From Isoetes taiwanensis (lineage: Eukaryota > Streptophyta > Lycopodiopsida > Isoetales > Isoetaceae), in contig JAJEKV010000236.1 in assembly GCA_021234155.1 (NCBI GenBank), positions 184,001-248,000 of the forward strand: a stretch of 64,000 bases of DNA, read 5' to 3'. The translations under genes and the position numbers were made by a program. How positions within the stretch are numbered: the first letter of the stretch is position 1; each line of letters opens with the position of its first letter. The notes below the pieces were generated by a model, which saw nothing but the letters and a program-made list of their open reading frames with translations, was not told the origin of the DNA and ran no database searches. Of this stretch, positions 12,000 through 22,808 are shown in pieces.

Positions 12000-13720
12000 C
12001 TCAAGAGCAAGTCGGACGGCGAAATCTGCAGGATGTAAGCTCCCAATCCGCTACCATAGGTGATGCGAGTAATCGATGTAGCGGTGTGTCGGAGCATCTA
12101 AGATCGCTGTGCCACCGCCGGATATGGGCATATGCCGGGCACCACCGATCTGGCATGGTGCTCATCCTCTATCACGTGCATCTCACAACACCGACATATC
12201 CTCTCCTCCCTGGGGATCTCGTGCCCGCCATTCACCCCCGGACTGCTTTTCAATTCACGAGGTAATGGGAACCCGGCCCTATGGGCAGCAATAGCTCCGT
12301 TTCTTCACGTAGATGTGTGCTTTCAAGCATCGATGGGGTCCATGCTCAAGGCCGGGATTAACTGAGCGTGATAGTGCTCGCCTTGGGCTTTGTAAGAGTA
12401 GAGGCATCCCACTGTGGTGGTAAAGATAGCCCGTGATCCAATTGCCCCTTCAAGGCAAGCGGATCCGCCACCACCATCGCTGGTAATTCCATAGACCACC
12501 TCCTAAACCATCCCTTACAAGGCTCGTGCCATACCCTCTTATTCACCGGGGCCCCGGGCATTAACAACACGGCTGGTAGGGGCAAAGTTTATGCTCATCC
12601 ATCCCATCCACCTTATGGAAGCAAGTAAGATGCCCGCGCAAGATAGCGTATCGTCAAAGGCCGAACCCTCGCCTCATACAACAAAAACCGACACGATGCG
12701 GTGTCCTTCACTCCCCAAGCTATATGTCAAGAAAGCTTTTTGCACCCTTTCCAACCTATCCCACGTGTTTTGCTAGCCGGCTTTGGGCCCCAAACCTCCA
12801 CCCCATATAGCAGCATTCGCCGACCAAAGCCCTAAGCGGGTGTCTTTGTCCTCGCCCGATCCACAGAGATCTATCAGGCAACACGCTGCGTTTTGCACCG
12901 CATATAAAGCCTTCCGACCTGACCGCGGCTCTCCCTCTCCACACACTCATCCCACAACATGTTAGTAGTGAAATCAATTCCCGGATACTTGAAGCTCGCG
13001 ACCATCTCCACTTCCCCGTCCCCCGTAATATAACTCAGGGATAGGGTGTTGCGAGGACAGATCGTGAAGCTTAGTTTTGTGCAAGTTCTTTGTCATTCCC
13101 GTTGCCCCACGGGAGAACCCGAGGGCATCCAAATCTTGATTTACCTCTTCTTGGGCCGTGTGTGGGCTAGCAAAGCTACATCATCCGCGATATAGCAACC
13201 GGCTCACGAGGTCGCCTCGTGATAATTGCACCGGCCCCCATGGTGTCGCATCCACGCCTCCAAGCTATCAATGTACAACCCAAAAAGCGTTGAGACAACG
13301 GGCAGCCCCCGCTTAACTTTATAGTGCTAGCTACCGCCATCTTCATAAGGCAAGCAAAGATGAATCCCATCATAAAGCTAGTGCACCCCATCTCGCAACT
13401 CCCGTGGACCTCGCAAGTCTTGCAACCTTCGCCACAAAGATGTCTCTCGGGACGTATCATATGCAGTCTTAAAATCTACAAAGCAAAGCAATACAAGTCC
13501 CGTCACAAGATTCCGCTTGCCTCCATCAACACTCTCAAAGTGAAGATATGGTCGGTCGTGGAGTGAGCCGGGCTTAAAAGCCCGCCTCGCCAATTGCCCG
13601 CACCGCCTCCTCGGCCCACTTAGTGAGTTTCTTTTCTCCACCACCCCCGCCAAAAGCTTTGCAAACAAATGAGCTTACCATAATCATCCGTAATTACCTC
13701 GTTGGCTCATCCTTATTACC
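12000..13720 (-). pseudogene. LINE ORF2, reverse transcriptase and C-terminus
   Basis: Recognisable RT blocks on the minus strand: CFVDFKTAYDTSRETSLWRR near 13440-13500, then the LFGLYIDSLEAWMRHHG block near 13240-13300, then YIADDVALLA (the YxDD catalytic site with an extra Ile) at about 13165-13200. Frames change between the blocks, so it is a pseudogene. The C-terminal region down to 12000 is poorly preserved. Confidence 0.75.
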
Positions 13721-14493
13721 CGCTTTTTATGCACGGGAACAACCTTACTAACCATCCACTCACGGGGATTGGGGCCCTACCACGATGGGCCACCCCATTT
13801 CAACGGCTTCGGCCTGCGAGCCCCTGTAAATCCTTTGCCTTGCCATTTCGCCCGGATGCCCGAGACCCTGCTGGACATCCTCCGCGTGAGCTGCGGCACC
13901 TCTCTCACGATCCGGGACCCCGGCATTAGCTCACGGGGGTCATATAACTCCCAAGCGGTGCATCCATTGCTCCACACTTACATTACCAGCCACCTGGGCG
14001 CTTCTAGTATAACACCTTACGCCAAAAGCTTTTGGCTCGCCGCCATGAGCATATCAAACAGCGCCGCCCCGGGTTTCTCGCCATGTATCTCCCTTCTTGG
14101 CTTTTAGGAAGAGCTTATAGTCTTGGGGGCCTCGTGGGTCGCGAAGCGTGGATCTATGACCAAGCGCGGTGGCTCTTTAGGGCCTTGCAATCAGCATCAA
14201 ACCACGGGTTCTCGGGGAAAATGCGCGGGTGTCCCTCCTTGGAGGGCCCTTTTCAAAGGAAGCCCCAAAAGAATGCAGCGGCGCCCTCACCAGCCATGCA
14301 CACCTGCCTTGCGGTGTGTAAAAGCTATCAAACCCCCAGACTCCTCCCGACCAACACAGATTCATACCGCCCCTCGCTCGATGGCGTGGGATGTATGGTA
14401 ACCCTCCACCCCCCTTTTGTGGTGTCTCCACTATTGAGTGCTCCCAATTCATCGTGACATAAAGCGGGTAGTGATCTGACAAAGCCTCCTCAT

Positions 14494-16206
14494 GGGTGTA
14501 AATATGGTAATGCTACCCAAAAAAACGCGAAAGCACTTAGCACTTAAAGCACTTAAAGCACTTGGTTGCGCACGGCCAAAAGTCATGCCAGAATGCTTCC
14601 TGCCCCGTACTTTGTTTCTCGGCTAAGTTAGATTAATAATTATCACCTCTGATACTCTCCAATCTTTGCATTTTGATGCCATGTAATGTCAAAATTTTTT
14701 TTTGCTGAGATACATACATGGCAGTTTCGATGTTGGATTGGTTTCAATAGAGTATGGAGAAAGTTAGAGAGAAAATAACAAACAAAGAAGACTGGTTGTC
14801 TGTTCAAAAAGAAGTAATGGAATTGCAAGGATAAAACTAAGAAGTAATGGAATTGCATGAATAGTATTAAGATTGTTTTAATACGTAGACGGAATTGCAA
14901 GAATGTATTAAGATTGCTTTGATACAAAAGGATCTCAAAACTCTGATTAACAAAGCTTGATCAATAATGTAAATGACGAAATGTGAATGCACGCAAGACT
15001 ACTCACAACAATATAGAACAACAATGATCATATAAAAGACAATGTTAACCCACTATTAGTGAAAATTGACCAACTTTGAGAGGTCATTTCTCCCGCATCC
15101 AAGCTCAGATTTAATTGATTTAAACTGCAAGAGAAAGGCCATAGTGTCTACTTTTAGATGCAGGTAAAATCATCAAAAATTATTCATTAAAACTCAAGAT
15201 ATCAAATTCTGAGTTTTGGTATATTTCTGTGACAAAAATCAGAACCCTCAGAACAAAAATCAGAATTTGAGAGACTGTTTCTCACTCCTCATAGCTCAGA
15301 TTTGAGTGATTTAAATTGCAAGAGAAAGTGCTAAGTGTCTAGTCTTAAATGCATGTGAGATCACTCAAAACCGATCAGCACCACTCAAGATATTAAAGTC
15401 TGAATTTTGTATATTCTTGTGACATCAATTTCTGCACCCACTGTAACAGAAAATCAGCCAAGTTTGAGAGGCTATTTCTCACTCCTCAGAGATCGGATTT
15501 GTGTGATTTTGATTGCAAAGAAAGAGACCGAAGTATACTTCTAGATCAAAATGAAATCGCTCCAAATAGATTGGTAGAACTCAAGATATCAATGTCTGAG
15601 TGCTCGTCAATTTTCCCATTTGGGAAAAAAAATAACGTAGATCTAGGATACAACATTAGAGATGCATAATACATTGAAAGAATGGAACAAAAATACTCTT
15701 AAGAAAAACAAAGAGTAATCAGATTGTCTCTTCTCACTTGATTTGAATCCTAAAAAGCTTCTTCCGGTTAAATGGATGCTTTCAAAAGAGCTGCCCACAA
15801 TTCAATCTCCAATGCAACAGAGATTGAATTATCAATCTAAATCAAATTGCAATAAAACATTGTTAATTCACCTATGATTTCTATGCCGATTTGAACTCTA
15901 ATTTGTGTTCTTATATCAAGATTGAAAAAGAGAAACTCCATCAATCTTGTCCCGCCAATGGAGTTCCCGCCAATGGAGTTCCCGCCCTTGAAGATCCTCG
16001 TCAGCGATCCTTACCATTTCGGAGATCTCCCACCGCGGGATCATCCATCTCATCGATCCTTACCTCCACGGAATGATCCATCCTATTTCTGGAGTAACAA
16101 CCCCCGAGGTCGTTGAATGAAAAAGCACTCGAGGGTAAAGCACCTAAAGCACTTAAAGCACTTGTCCGGATAGTGCTTTTTGGGTAGCATTACCATATTT
16201 ACACCC
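14494..16206. mobile_element. Non-autonomous TIR element with 4-bp TSD
   Basis: A 1,713-bp AT-rich insert with perfect 30-bp terminal inverted repeats beginning GGGTGTAAATATGGTAATGC (14494-14523 and 16177-16206) and the target duplication TCAT (14490-14493 and 16207-16210). Removing it restores the LINE frame. Just inside each end are directly repeated AAAGCACTT units (14536-14566; 16136-16163). The interior has no transposase; it holds three diverged tandem units of about 195 bp (next entry). The 4-bp duplication and this TIR do not match hAT, Mutator, CACTA, Tc1 or PIF/Harbinger; superfamilies with 4-bp duplications (piggyBac, Sola, Chapaev) would need comparison. Confidence 0.88.
15060..15620. 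repeat. Three diverged ~195-bp tandem repeats
   Basis: Units start near 15070, 15265 and 15458, each carrying a TTTGAGAGGCTATTTCTCAC-like block, then CAGATTTGAGTGATTTAAAT, then CTCAAGATATCAA. They make up about a third of the TIR element and show no coding potential. Confidence 0.75.
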
Positions 16207-16919
16207 TCATCCCCTGTGCTTGTGCCAATGGAGAAGTGTGTAACCATGTCAAGTGCTGCTACCAGAGCGAGAAGGTAATCCAACACACTAGCTCCCCCAT
16301 CCTGCCTATCACTCCTGCAAGTAACACCCCCTGAGTGTGGCCATCGCTGCATACCATTACAAATTACCATGTCAAAACCCCGGCAGCTGGACCAGTCGCA
16401 CGCCAAATGGTCTAGCCACTATATCCAGGAGTGCCGTGTATCTTGAATAGCTACCGCTCCTGCCAAAGCGGATCGGCATTAGCGCCACCTTTGAAGGTCA
16501 CCGACCGCGAATCGGCCAGAAGAGCATTGAAATCTCCTAGCAAAACATCGTCCCGCGTCTATAGCGGTCTATGTCATCATACGATTCCCTATATGGCATC
16601 CGGACATCAGGTTCCAGATCATGTACCGGTAGAACTTAGAGCCCGCATGGGGAATGTAGCGCCTAGCAAGAAACAATGGGACATGACCGGGCTCTAATAC
16701 CATTACCCACATGTAGCGGTTAAATGCATCGGACTTCCGGTGTGATCTTGCATGCTAAGGCGCCCCTAAAGTAGCAAGCCACTCCCACCGCATACCGTCG
16801 CCATGGCTCATTAGCAAGTGAGAAATGTTGATATCCTCGGAATGTCCGGGCAATCGATGCCCTTCATACTCCCATGTCTCCCCGCAGAAGACGATGTCCA
16901 TGTTCCGTCGCGATCCCAT

Positions 16920-18429
16920 TCAAGCCACCGCCTCTACGCCACGGGAAGCCCCTACAATTCCGTGAAACAATGCGAAGACACTTTCCCTATGCCGACCGGG
17001 CGGTTTGTGGACCCATCCGAGTGCCCGAGGACGCCTTGCGTGGTTGGAATAACTTTCGGGCAACTGGCCGATGGGACCCCGATGGATGTGTTGCAGGTTG
17101 TGGAAGGCCTCAATCCGCCCACTCCTCGCCTCAATGCCTCGATGTTCTGGACGGGCTCTGCCCCCTGCGACGCATTTGTTTGTGGGAATGCTTTGCCTCC
17201 CTGAATCGTCGACGATGAGGCACATATACCTTCATCTTGCCATTAACCAAACCAAGAGCCCCTCCGGCCTTGTCGAATCTCTCGTATCTTGACCAACGCT
17301 TGGATTCTTTTCCCGTTGTTGCGCGATGGCGTGAGATCCAGATCCGTGTATATGGACGTACCTTTCAAGCGGCGAGTGCGGTGCAACAACAAAGATTTTG
17401 CCTCCCAATCCAAGATACGCAAACTTAACTAGCCGAGGTCTCATGCTCGGTCCTCCCGACCGATTGGACTCTTTGATAACCAAATATCGTAATTGGAGCT
17501 TTGCAAGTACCGTGGTGGTAAGCTTACGGCAAATCCTCGCCTTTGCTCCTCCCGGCAATCCCCGCACAATAAGGTTGAGGCGGCGTGCTGGATGTCTTGC
17601 TCCTCACGGCAGTTCCCGCTGATTCCCCGAGCCACCTCGGCCTGCGGTATAGGGGTGCTGGTGCATGATATGGCGTGGTGCACTCCGGACTCGTTGCACC
17701 TCCATTCTGGAGGTCCCGCATCTCTTCTTCGTAAGTGGGCCATATGGTTCTCTATATGTAAGCATCTTCCGACATCTCCCGCCTGCTTGCCTTTGCTTCA
17801 TCAAGGAATTGGAGCCCGCCCCGACCGCTTCCACATCCTTTTCCTTAGCATCTATCCAGACCAGCCATGCTTGTGACTTGTACACCGCCGCAGCCCGCGT
17901 GCTTGCGCCATGTCTTCCATCCATCGGGCTTTGGTGGACCTTATCCAAGCGGTGCCCCATCTCCGTGACTAGGCTGCGTTGTTGCTTGTATCTCCCCTCT
18001 TATCTCGGTCATTAGCCTTTTGGGCTCCCCGCAATCATAATCTCCAAGCCGAACTTCCACAAGGGAAATTCGCCCTTCTATTGGAGAAGCCGCTTCTTGA
18101 GCCCAGCCCGGGCAGATGGTCCCGTGATGCCTCCAAGCTTGCCCCGCCTTAGCCCGGAGGGAACCGCCTGTTCTGTGACAACCCCTGATTGCCTCTCGCT
18201 GTGATACCTGCTCGATGGGGACGAGGTATCCAAATGCGGGCTCTTTTCTTGGCCGCATGCATCTTTGTCGTGGGTCGCCATAGAGGGCCGGGACTGTCAG
18301 GTGGATTCCGGCGACTAAAACAGAGGAAACACCATACAAATCATACACCGACGGAAAGTTCGTTCGATAAGCTTTCCAACGAGCCCAAGAACACCTGAAT
18401 CTGACACCGGAATCCCGAGTTATGAGCAA
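16920..18429 (-). pseudogene. LINE ORF1 (gag-like) remains
   Basis: Minus-strand frames between 18429 and 16920 are broken but coherent: an N-terminal piece (17941-18429), a middle piece (17441-17743), and a stretch near 17300-17345 reading DLTPSRNNGKRIQALVKIR, similar in position and style to the C-terminal end of L1-type ORF1 proteins (compare INDDLTKTQFEQRKSDILRM in the LINE at 45539). The identification rests on order and on that motif; no zinc knuckle was seen. Confidence 0.5.
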
Positions 18430-18507
18430 AAGAGCAGGGCTGAAACCCTAAGCGCCAGCATGAGCGCCTGAAATGAAGACGTTATAGACAATATGCCCAT
18501 CCGACTG

Positions 18508-18796
18508 CTACATCTTCAGACTTCTATATAATCAAGGGGAACGAAATGAACTGTGAGCAGGAGCAGGAGTGATCCGGTTGATTGATCACGGTAGTGTGAT
18601 CATTCGCTGTGTTATACTTTCTGTATAAGAAAATGATGTTCGAGATATAGTCTATAAACAATTGCTCCAATGTCTTCAAATTCAATGGTTTGAATGATTT
18701 AACTTGAAGCATTAGACTATAGAAATATAAGTTGGTTGCCTAGTTCATTTATTGAAGAAGTGATTTTTCATAAAACTTAGTCAATAGTTTCTAACA
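18508..18796 (+). repeat. 3' LTR of copia, second part
   Basis: Matches the last 289 bp of the 5' LTR (4776-5065 plus a 5-bp indel) and ends TCTAACA, followed by the target duplication CTTTG at 18797-18801. Confidence 0.9.
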
Positions 18797-18875
18797 CTTT
18801 GGATAAGAATTTCTGACTGCTAGATGCTGGAGCCTGCTGCAAGGAAACCACCATTAAGGGTTAACCACATGGTAA

Positions 18876-19145
18876 TTAAAAGTCGTTATTGATCCTTGCA
18901 TTGCAATTTGGCTTTGACAAGGTAAACATGGTATTGAAACAAGCTGGTTGCTCAAGCTGCTCGATCACACCACCGCTGTGGCAAGAATCTGACACTATTA
19001 TAAAATAACATCCTTCCAAAACCTCGTCAGCAAGCTCGCGAAAATCATCGTTTGCAAACAAAAAGTATGAAGAGGCTGTGGTTGCTTGGAGGCAGCTGAA
19101 TCTGACATGCTCCATTCCAGACACAAACCCTCCCCGCTTCTTCAA
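18876..19145 (-). pseudogene. Type II metacaspase fragment
   Basis: Minus-strand frame of 89 codons. Its middle reads NDDFRELADEVLEGC and then FIIVSDSCHSGGVIEQ, the region around the catalytic cysteine (DSCHSGG, bases about 18960-18985) of plant metacaspases, arginine/lysine-specific cysteine peptidases. The N-terminal p20 half with the catalytic His, the linker and the p10 region are absent, and the frame closes soon after the match. The first 30 residues do not resemble the family and may be intron. It is best read as a single surviving exon or a gene fragment. The copia element sits just beside it. Confidence 0.8.
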
Positions 19146-20000
19146 ATTTGGGTGCCTGCTTGTCAGGCCTGCTTGTCAAATTTGGGCTGCCTGCTTGTCA
19201 AATTTGGGTTGTTGGGTTATGGCTGCATGTGCTGCCTTCACCGGAGCTTATCAGGTTCAGGCTCAGGCTTCATCGAACCACTGATATATAGGCGAGTGCA
19301 CTATTTTTTGTTGTCAAATCACACTCGGTGAGACAGCATTTCTTCACTAGTATAATGCACTGGTAAATATTTACGAAAAGAAGACTAGTTTTCAAATGCC
19401 TACCAAACCTTCTAAGCGCCGATTCACAAGTTGCAATCAATCCAACACAGTTAAAAGTCATTTAACTTGCATATTTGGGTGAATAGACTTTTCTTTATCA
19501 TGTAGCATAAGGATTGGACCAGCCACTTTGCATAAGGAATGATATCAAGAACGTGCGAATGACATCAAGAATGTTGCTAACTTTTGCCACGCATCTTTGA
19601 GAAAATTTGAAACCAGGTTTTTTCGGTTGGCCGTGCTGACGGAGCCTCACATTTAATGACATCTGCATTGAAGTCGTTTTACACTATCTTCCAAAAGCAT
19701 GTACATAGAAAACAAACAATCGCACCACTCTCAACCAGGCCTTCTAAACTTTCTGCATACTTGGTTCATAACTAGTACCAAACCAGTTGTTATTTTCGAA
19801 TCTTCATTGCAGAAATTTTACCAAATAAAGCGAGTTTGAAACAGATAATGCATGTTCGCATCGATCACGAACCAATCCAACAAGCATTAAACATTGGACT
19901 ACCATGACCTTTCAAATTTTCTAAAGTTCAGTTATGCATCCAGCCTACTTAGTAGGCCCAAGATGTTTCAAAGCAATAGTTGTATTTTGGTTTATATCCT
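19146..20000. other. Non-coding stretch with a short tandem repeat
   Basis: At 19148-19210 a unit of about 26 bp (GCCTGCTTGTCAAATTTGGG) is repeated two to three times. The rest shows no gene on either strand. Confidence 0.5.
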
Positions 20001-20005
20001 TACGA

Positions 20006-20120
20006 GAATTTTTTTTTTTTTTTTTTTTTTTTGAAGGACGAAAGCCAAAAAGTTTATTAATCAGAGAAAAAGTATAAAATTTACATGTCTCATCTAACTG
20101 TGTAAGCACAAAGAGATGCC
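20006..20120 (-). mobile_element. Possible retroposon 3' end with poly(A)
   Basis: A run of T at about 20008-20032 is followed by GAAGGACGAAAGCC and AAGTTTATTAATCAG. On the minus strand this is an element 3' end with a poly(A) tail, a form common among plant LINE and SINE ends. No coding part was recognised, and it lies in what would be the 3' region of the UFM1 copy. Confidence 0.4.
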
Positions 20121-20224
20121 ACAGGAGCACGAGCCTGGAGCACAATGTACTTACTCCAGAATAGGAGACTAATGATAAGAATTTACATGTTTGTCTGTAT
20201 CTTTTCCAACATTCCTGTGGAGTG

Positions 20225-21371
20225 CTAATGAGTTCCAACCCTATCACGTGGAATTAACCTCAAATCTGATCCATGCTTTTAAAAAATCGTTCCACAAATT
20301 ATACACAACCTAGCATTACAAGAGTGCTCCTTTACAAGTACCATCTCTATGCAAGGACAGATTTCTACCACTTTCTTTGGGGGTTGATGCCAACACCATC
20401 TAATTAAATCAAATTAAGGTTTGTCGGGTTTAGAAAAAATCAAACATCCTTAAAAGCACCAAAATTTATTAGCTTTAGCAAACATGATATACCGAATCGA
20501 CAATCTCGAAAATATTTGTTACTAAGGCAAACTAACGTGACATAGTATAGAGGATAACCATGCATAATAGAAGAAGATACAATTGGACTAAAAAGGTGCG
20601 GGAATTGAATATCTGTTCATACCATTTTGTGATTATTGCACTTGTGCATTTGGAACTTTAAACTCCTCGGTATTTGCAAATTTAAGAGCTGCGATAAATG
20701 GAGCCTCCTCAGGGGACTTGAATCTGCATAAAGAACATGACATGGAAGACTTCACAATTTGCCTGCCACAGTGTCTCAATGAAGATAATCACTAAACGTT
20801 ATTTGGCAGTATTCATGATGAAGGTGCTTGAGGAAAATCTTAAGTGTCGCACAGGCAAGCAGGTAGGACGGGTGAAACTGAATAAAATAAAGAATAAAAA
20901 AATAAAATACTAACGAGGGCATAAGTTAAATTGTCTTGGAAAGAAGCATCTTGAATCAACAGCCATATCAACATCAAATAAACCTATCATGTTACAGAAA
21001 AACCCGTGATACATATCACAAGTAAGGACGAAGTTATCGAAAGAATTTGGTGGCATTAGAAAAAACATGGTATCCTTTTTTTCCCAGTGTGAAACCATTC
21101 AATGATCTAGGGCAAGACACGTTTATTCACATCTTAAGCTCACTTTCATGTTTAAGAAATTGCAACAAAATTTTGCTTACACTTTGAAGGGAAGCTTAGG
21201 ATCAGAAGTCAGAGTCACTTTGAATGTCACCTTTCCTCCAATTCTATAACAAGCCAACAAAAAAACTCCAAATCATTTAGGCTATAGGATAAAAATTGCG
21301 GTTGTGGCAGAAAAAGAAACTTACGGTTTGGGTGGCTGAGCCGCTACAGGAGCTGTGGTCGCGGTCGCCAT
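20225..21371 (-). pseudogene. UFM1: UFM1 (ubiquitin-fold modifier 1), damaged copy
   Basis: Five minus-strand pieces match UFM1, the small protein conjugated by UBA5/UFC1/UFL1 in the ER-linked ufmylation pathway. Exon 1, 21325-21371: MATATTAPVAAQPPKP, donor GTAAGT. Exon 2, 21181-21243: GGKVTFKVTLTSDPKLPF, good acceptor TTATAG and donor GTAAGC. Exon 3, 20623-20723: EEAPFIAALKFANTEEFKVP, but one codon longer than usual and then off-frame; the expected TSAIIT is in another frame and a TAA appears. Exon 4, about 20372-20399: DGVGINPQ. Last exon, 20225-about 20290: KHGSDLRLIPRDRVGTH then TAG; just before it the expected VFL is replaced by an indel-bearing TTTTTTAAAAG. Exons 1 and 2 look healthy; the later part has at least two or three small indels. 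Either a recent pseudogene or a gene with sequencing errors; I favour the first. Confidence 0.82.
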
Positions 21372-22808
21372 AGCCAGATCTCCTACTTCGTGCAAATATA
21401 TATATATTTTTGTGTAAATCTACCTTATTAAAGGGAAAACTAGTGTAAGATTACTACGCTTACTAGTTCGAGTTTAAGGGAAAAAACTACCAAAGAAAGT
21501 CGAGCAAGCAGAAGCAGAGGAAGGAATCGGGATGGTCGGAGAAGAGGAGAAGTGATTTTCACGGACTTTCTAATTTTCATGGCCGTCCGATGCAAAATTA
21601 AGAAATCTAATGGTTGAGATTAAAAACAGCTGATGTGGCACCACACACAGCTAGGAGTGACATAGCTAGGAATGCAGAAAATCGGGCAGGGGGGTTAGGC
21701 AACCCTCCTAAATATACAACTTTTTAATCCAAATTATTGTTTTTAGCTCAAAAACATCGCTGCAGCAATTTAAGTGCACAGTGTCTGCCCCGTTTCTGAC
21801 TTGTTTGTGCTGAATAGAAATGCCATGACGATTTGGTGGACCAGAGATGAGATTATAAAGCTGCCAATTGAGCAGCAAGCAAGATTACGCACAATTTAGA
21901 AGGAAACATAGAAGAAAAACTGTGAATAAGATACTCTGCTACTGAGAAATTATGGCGCACGGGAAGGAGCATCTCACTCTGATAAGGGCGAGCTTTGAAG
22001 AGCGATACAGGCTTGGCAAAATTCTGGGCGATGGCCCTTCTTGGCAGGTTAAGCTCCTCACTGACAGATTTAGGCATCACCACTATGCCATTGCCATAGC
22101 CAGTTTCATGTGCCATAGCCAGTTATAGACTCTAAATTCATGCGCCATAGCCAGTTTCAGGAGAAGCTCCTTCCGTGGCTGCTGCTAGAGGTAAGATGCA
22201 GCAGACCCATAAACAAAAGTTAGCTTAAGCTTTTCCATCAAACTTGTTTCTTTTCTTTGGTAAAATTTGGAGGACCTATTTGATAAAATTTGGATAGATG
22301 GCTATGGCATTCCGGTAGCAAAATCTCTAATATTGGCTCCCCAAATGTGAAAACCTTGCAATCCTGTGCATGGGGATCCGGAAGCTTGATGCATTTGTTT
22401 GGTTTGGCTATGCAAACTCCAACAGACTGCAGCAAGATCCCTAAGACTGGTTCCGAAAAATGGGGCAAAACCATGCAATCCTCTGTATGGCGACCCTAAT
22501 ACAGAAGCTCCGGCTATGGCAAGCGCTAGCTATGGAAAATCAGATGCTCGGGTTATGCCGAGAGCTCGGCTATGCCCGAAGCTTGAGCTCCTCCCTTTCA
22601 AGCTTGGGCTTCGTTGGTGAGTTGGAAATCCGGACATGGCGATGTCGCTAATGTTTATTCAAATTTCAAATTATCCCCCATGACTTTTATCGTTTGTGGT
22701 GGGCCGCAAGCTCGATACTCAAAATTCTCAAAATTCGGGTTTTTTCTCCGAGGAATTAATTCGTGCTTAGTCTGCCATTAACTGCACAATTAACTATGGG
22801 ATTCTGGA
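21372..22808. other. Upstream region of UFM1 and unassigned DNA
   Basis: A TATA-like run (TATATATATATTT on minus, 21397-21409) lies only about 30 bp above the UFM1 start. From 21540 to 22808 I see no gene; 22240-22620 repeats the words GGCTATGGC and AAAATTTGG but shows no clear coding frame. Confidence 0.4.

Larger units (their letters stand above)
14177..16700 (-). pseudogene. LINE ORF2, endonuclease domain, interrupted
   Basis: The apurinic-type endonuclease is split by the TIR element. The upstream part reads LICNGMxRWPHSGG-like sequence (ICNGMQRWPHSGGVTCRS, 16300-16390) and reaches GTSTGDE at 16211-16230; the downstream part begins EALSDHYPLYVTMNWEHS at 14433-14490, containing the SDH motif of the active site. 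Removing 14494-16206 plus one TCAT joins the two in one frame. Other stops upstream show the copy is dead. Confidence 0.75.
11791..18475 (-). mobile_element. Full-length LINE, interrupted by a TIR element
   Basis: Minus-strand non-LTR element of about 4.97 kb once the 1,713-bp insert at 14494-16206 is removed. The 5' end near 18475 carries two copies of GGCGCT followed by TAGGGTTT (18443-18470), matching the 5' end of the LINE at 47022. The 3' end has the signature GGCCTC..TGGACGTTAAAATAAA and a (TTCC)n tail at 11791-11817. Between these lie ORF1 remains (about 16900-18430), endonuclease (14177-16700), reverse transcriptase (12900-13700) and C-terminal remains (12000-12800). It is GC-rich and CpG-rich compared with its surroundings and full of stops and shifts. 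Confidence 0.8.
4514..18796 (+). mobile_element. Ty1/copia retrotransposon with split 3' LTR
   Basis: One insertion is supported by the 5-bp duplication CTTTG at 4509-4513 and 18797-18801. Order: 5' LTR 4514-5065, primer site 5066-5082, gag-pol 5083-9333, purine-rich tract 9363-9371, then the 3' LTR in two pieces, 9372-9586 and 18508-18796. About 47 bp of LTR sequence are missing between the pieces and are replaced by 9587-18507. The LTR pieces match the 5' LTR almost perfectly: one base change and one 5-bp indel were noticed. The insertion therefore looks young, and the material inside the 3' LTR must have arrived later still. Confidence 0.9.

Noticed and set aside
16818-17225. Several overlapping frames of 100-130 codons on both strands.
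   Set aside because: GC-rich LINE debris; only the minus-strand ORF1 reading has family-like motifs.
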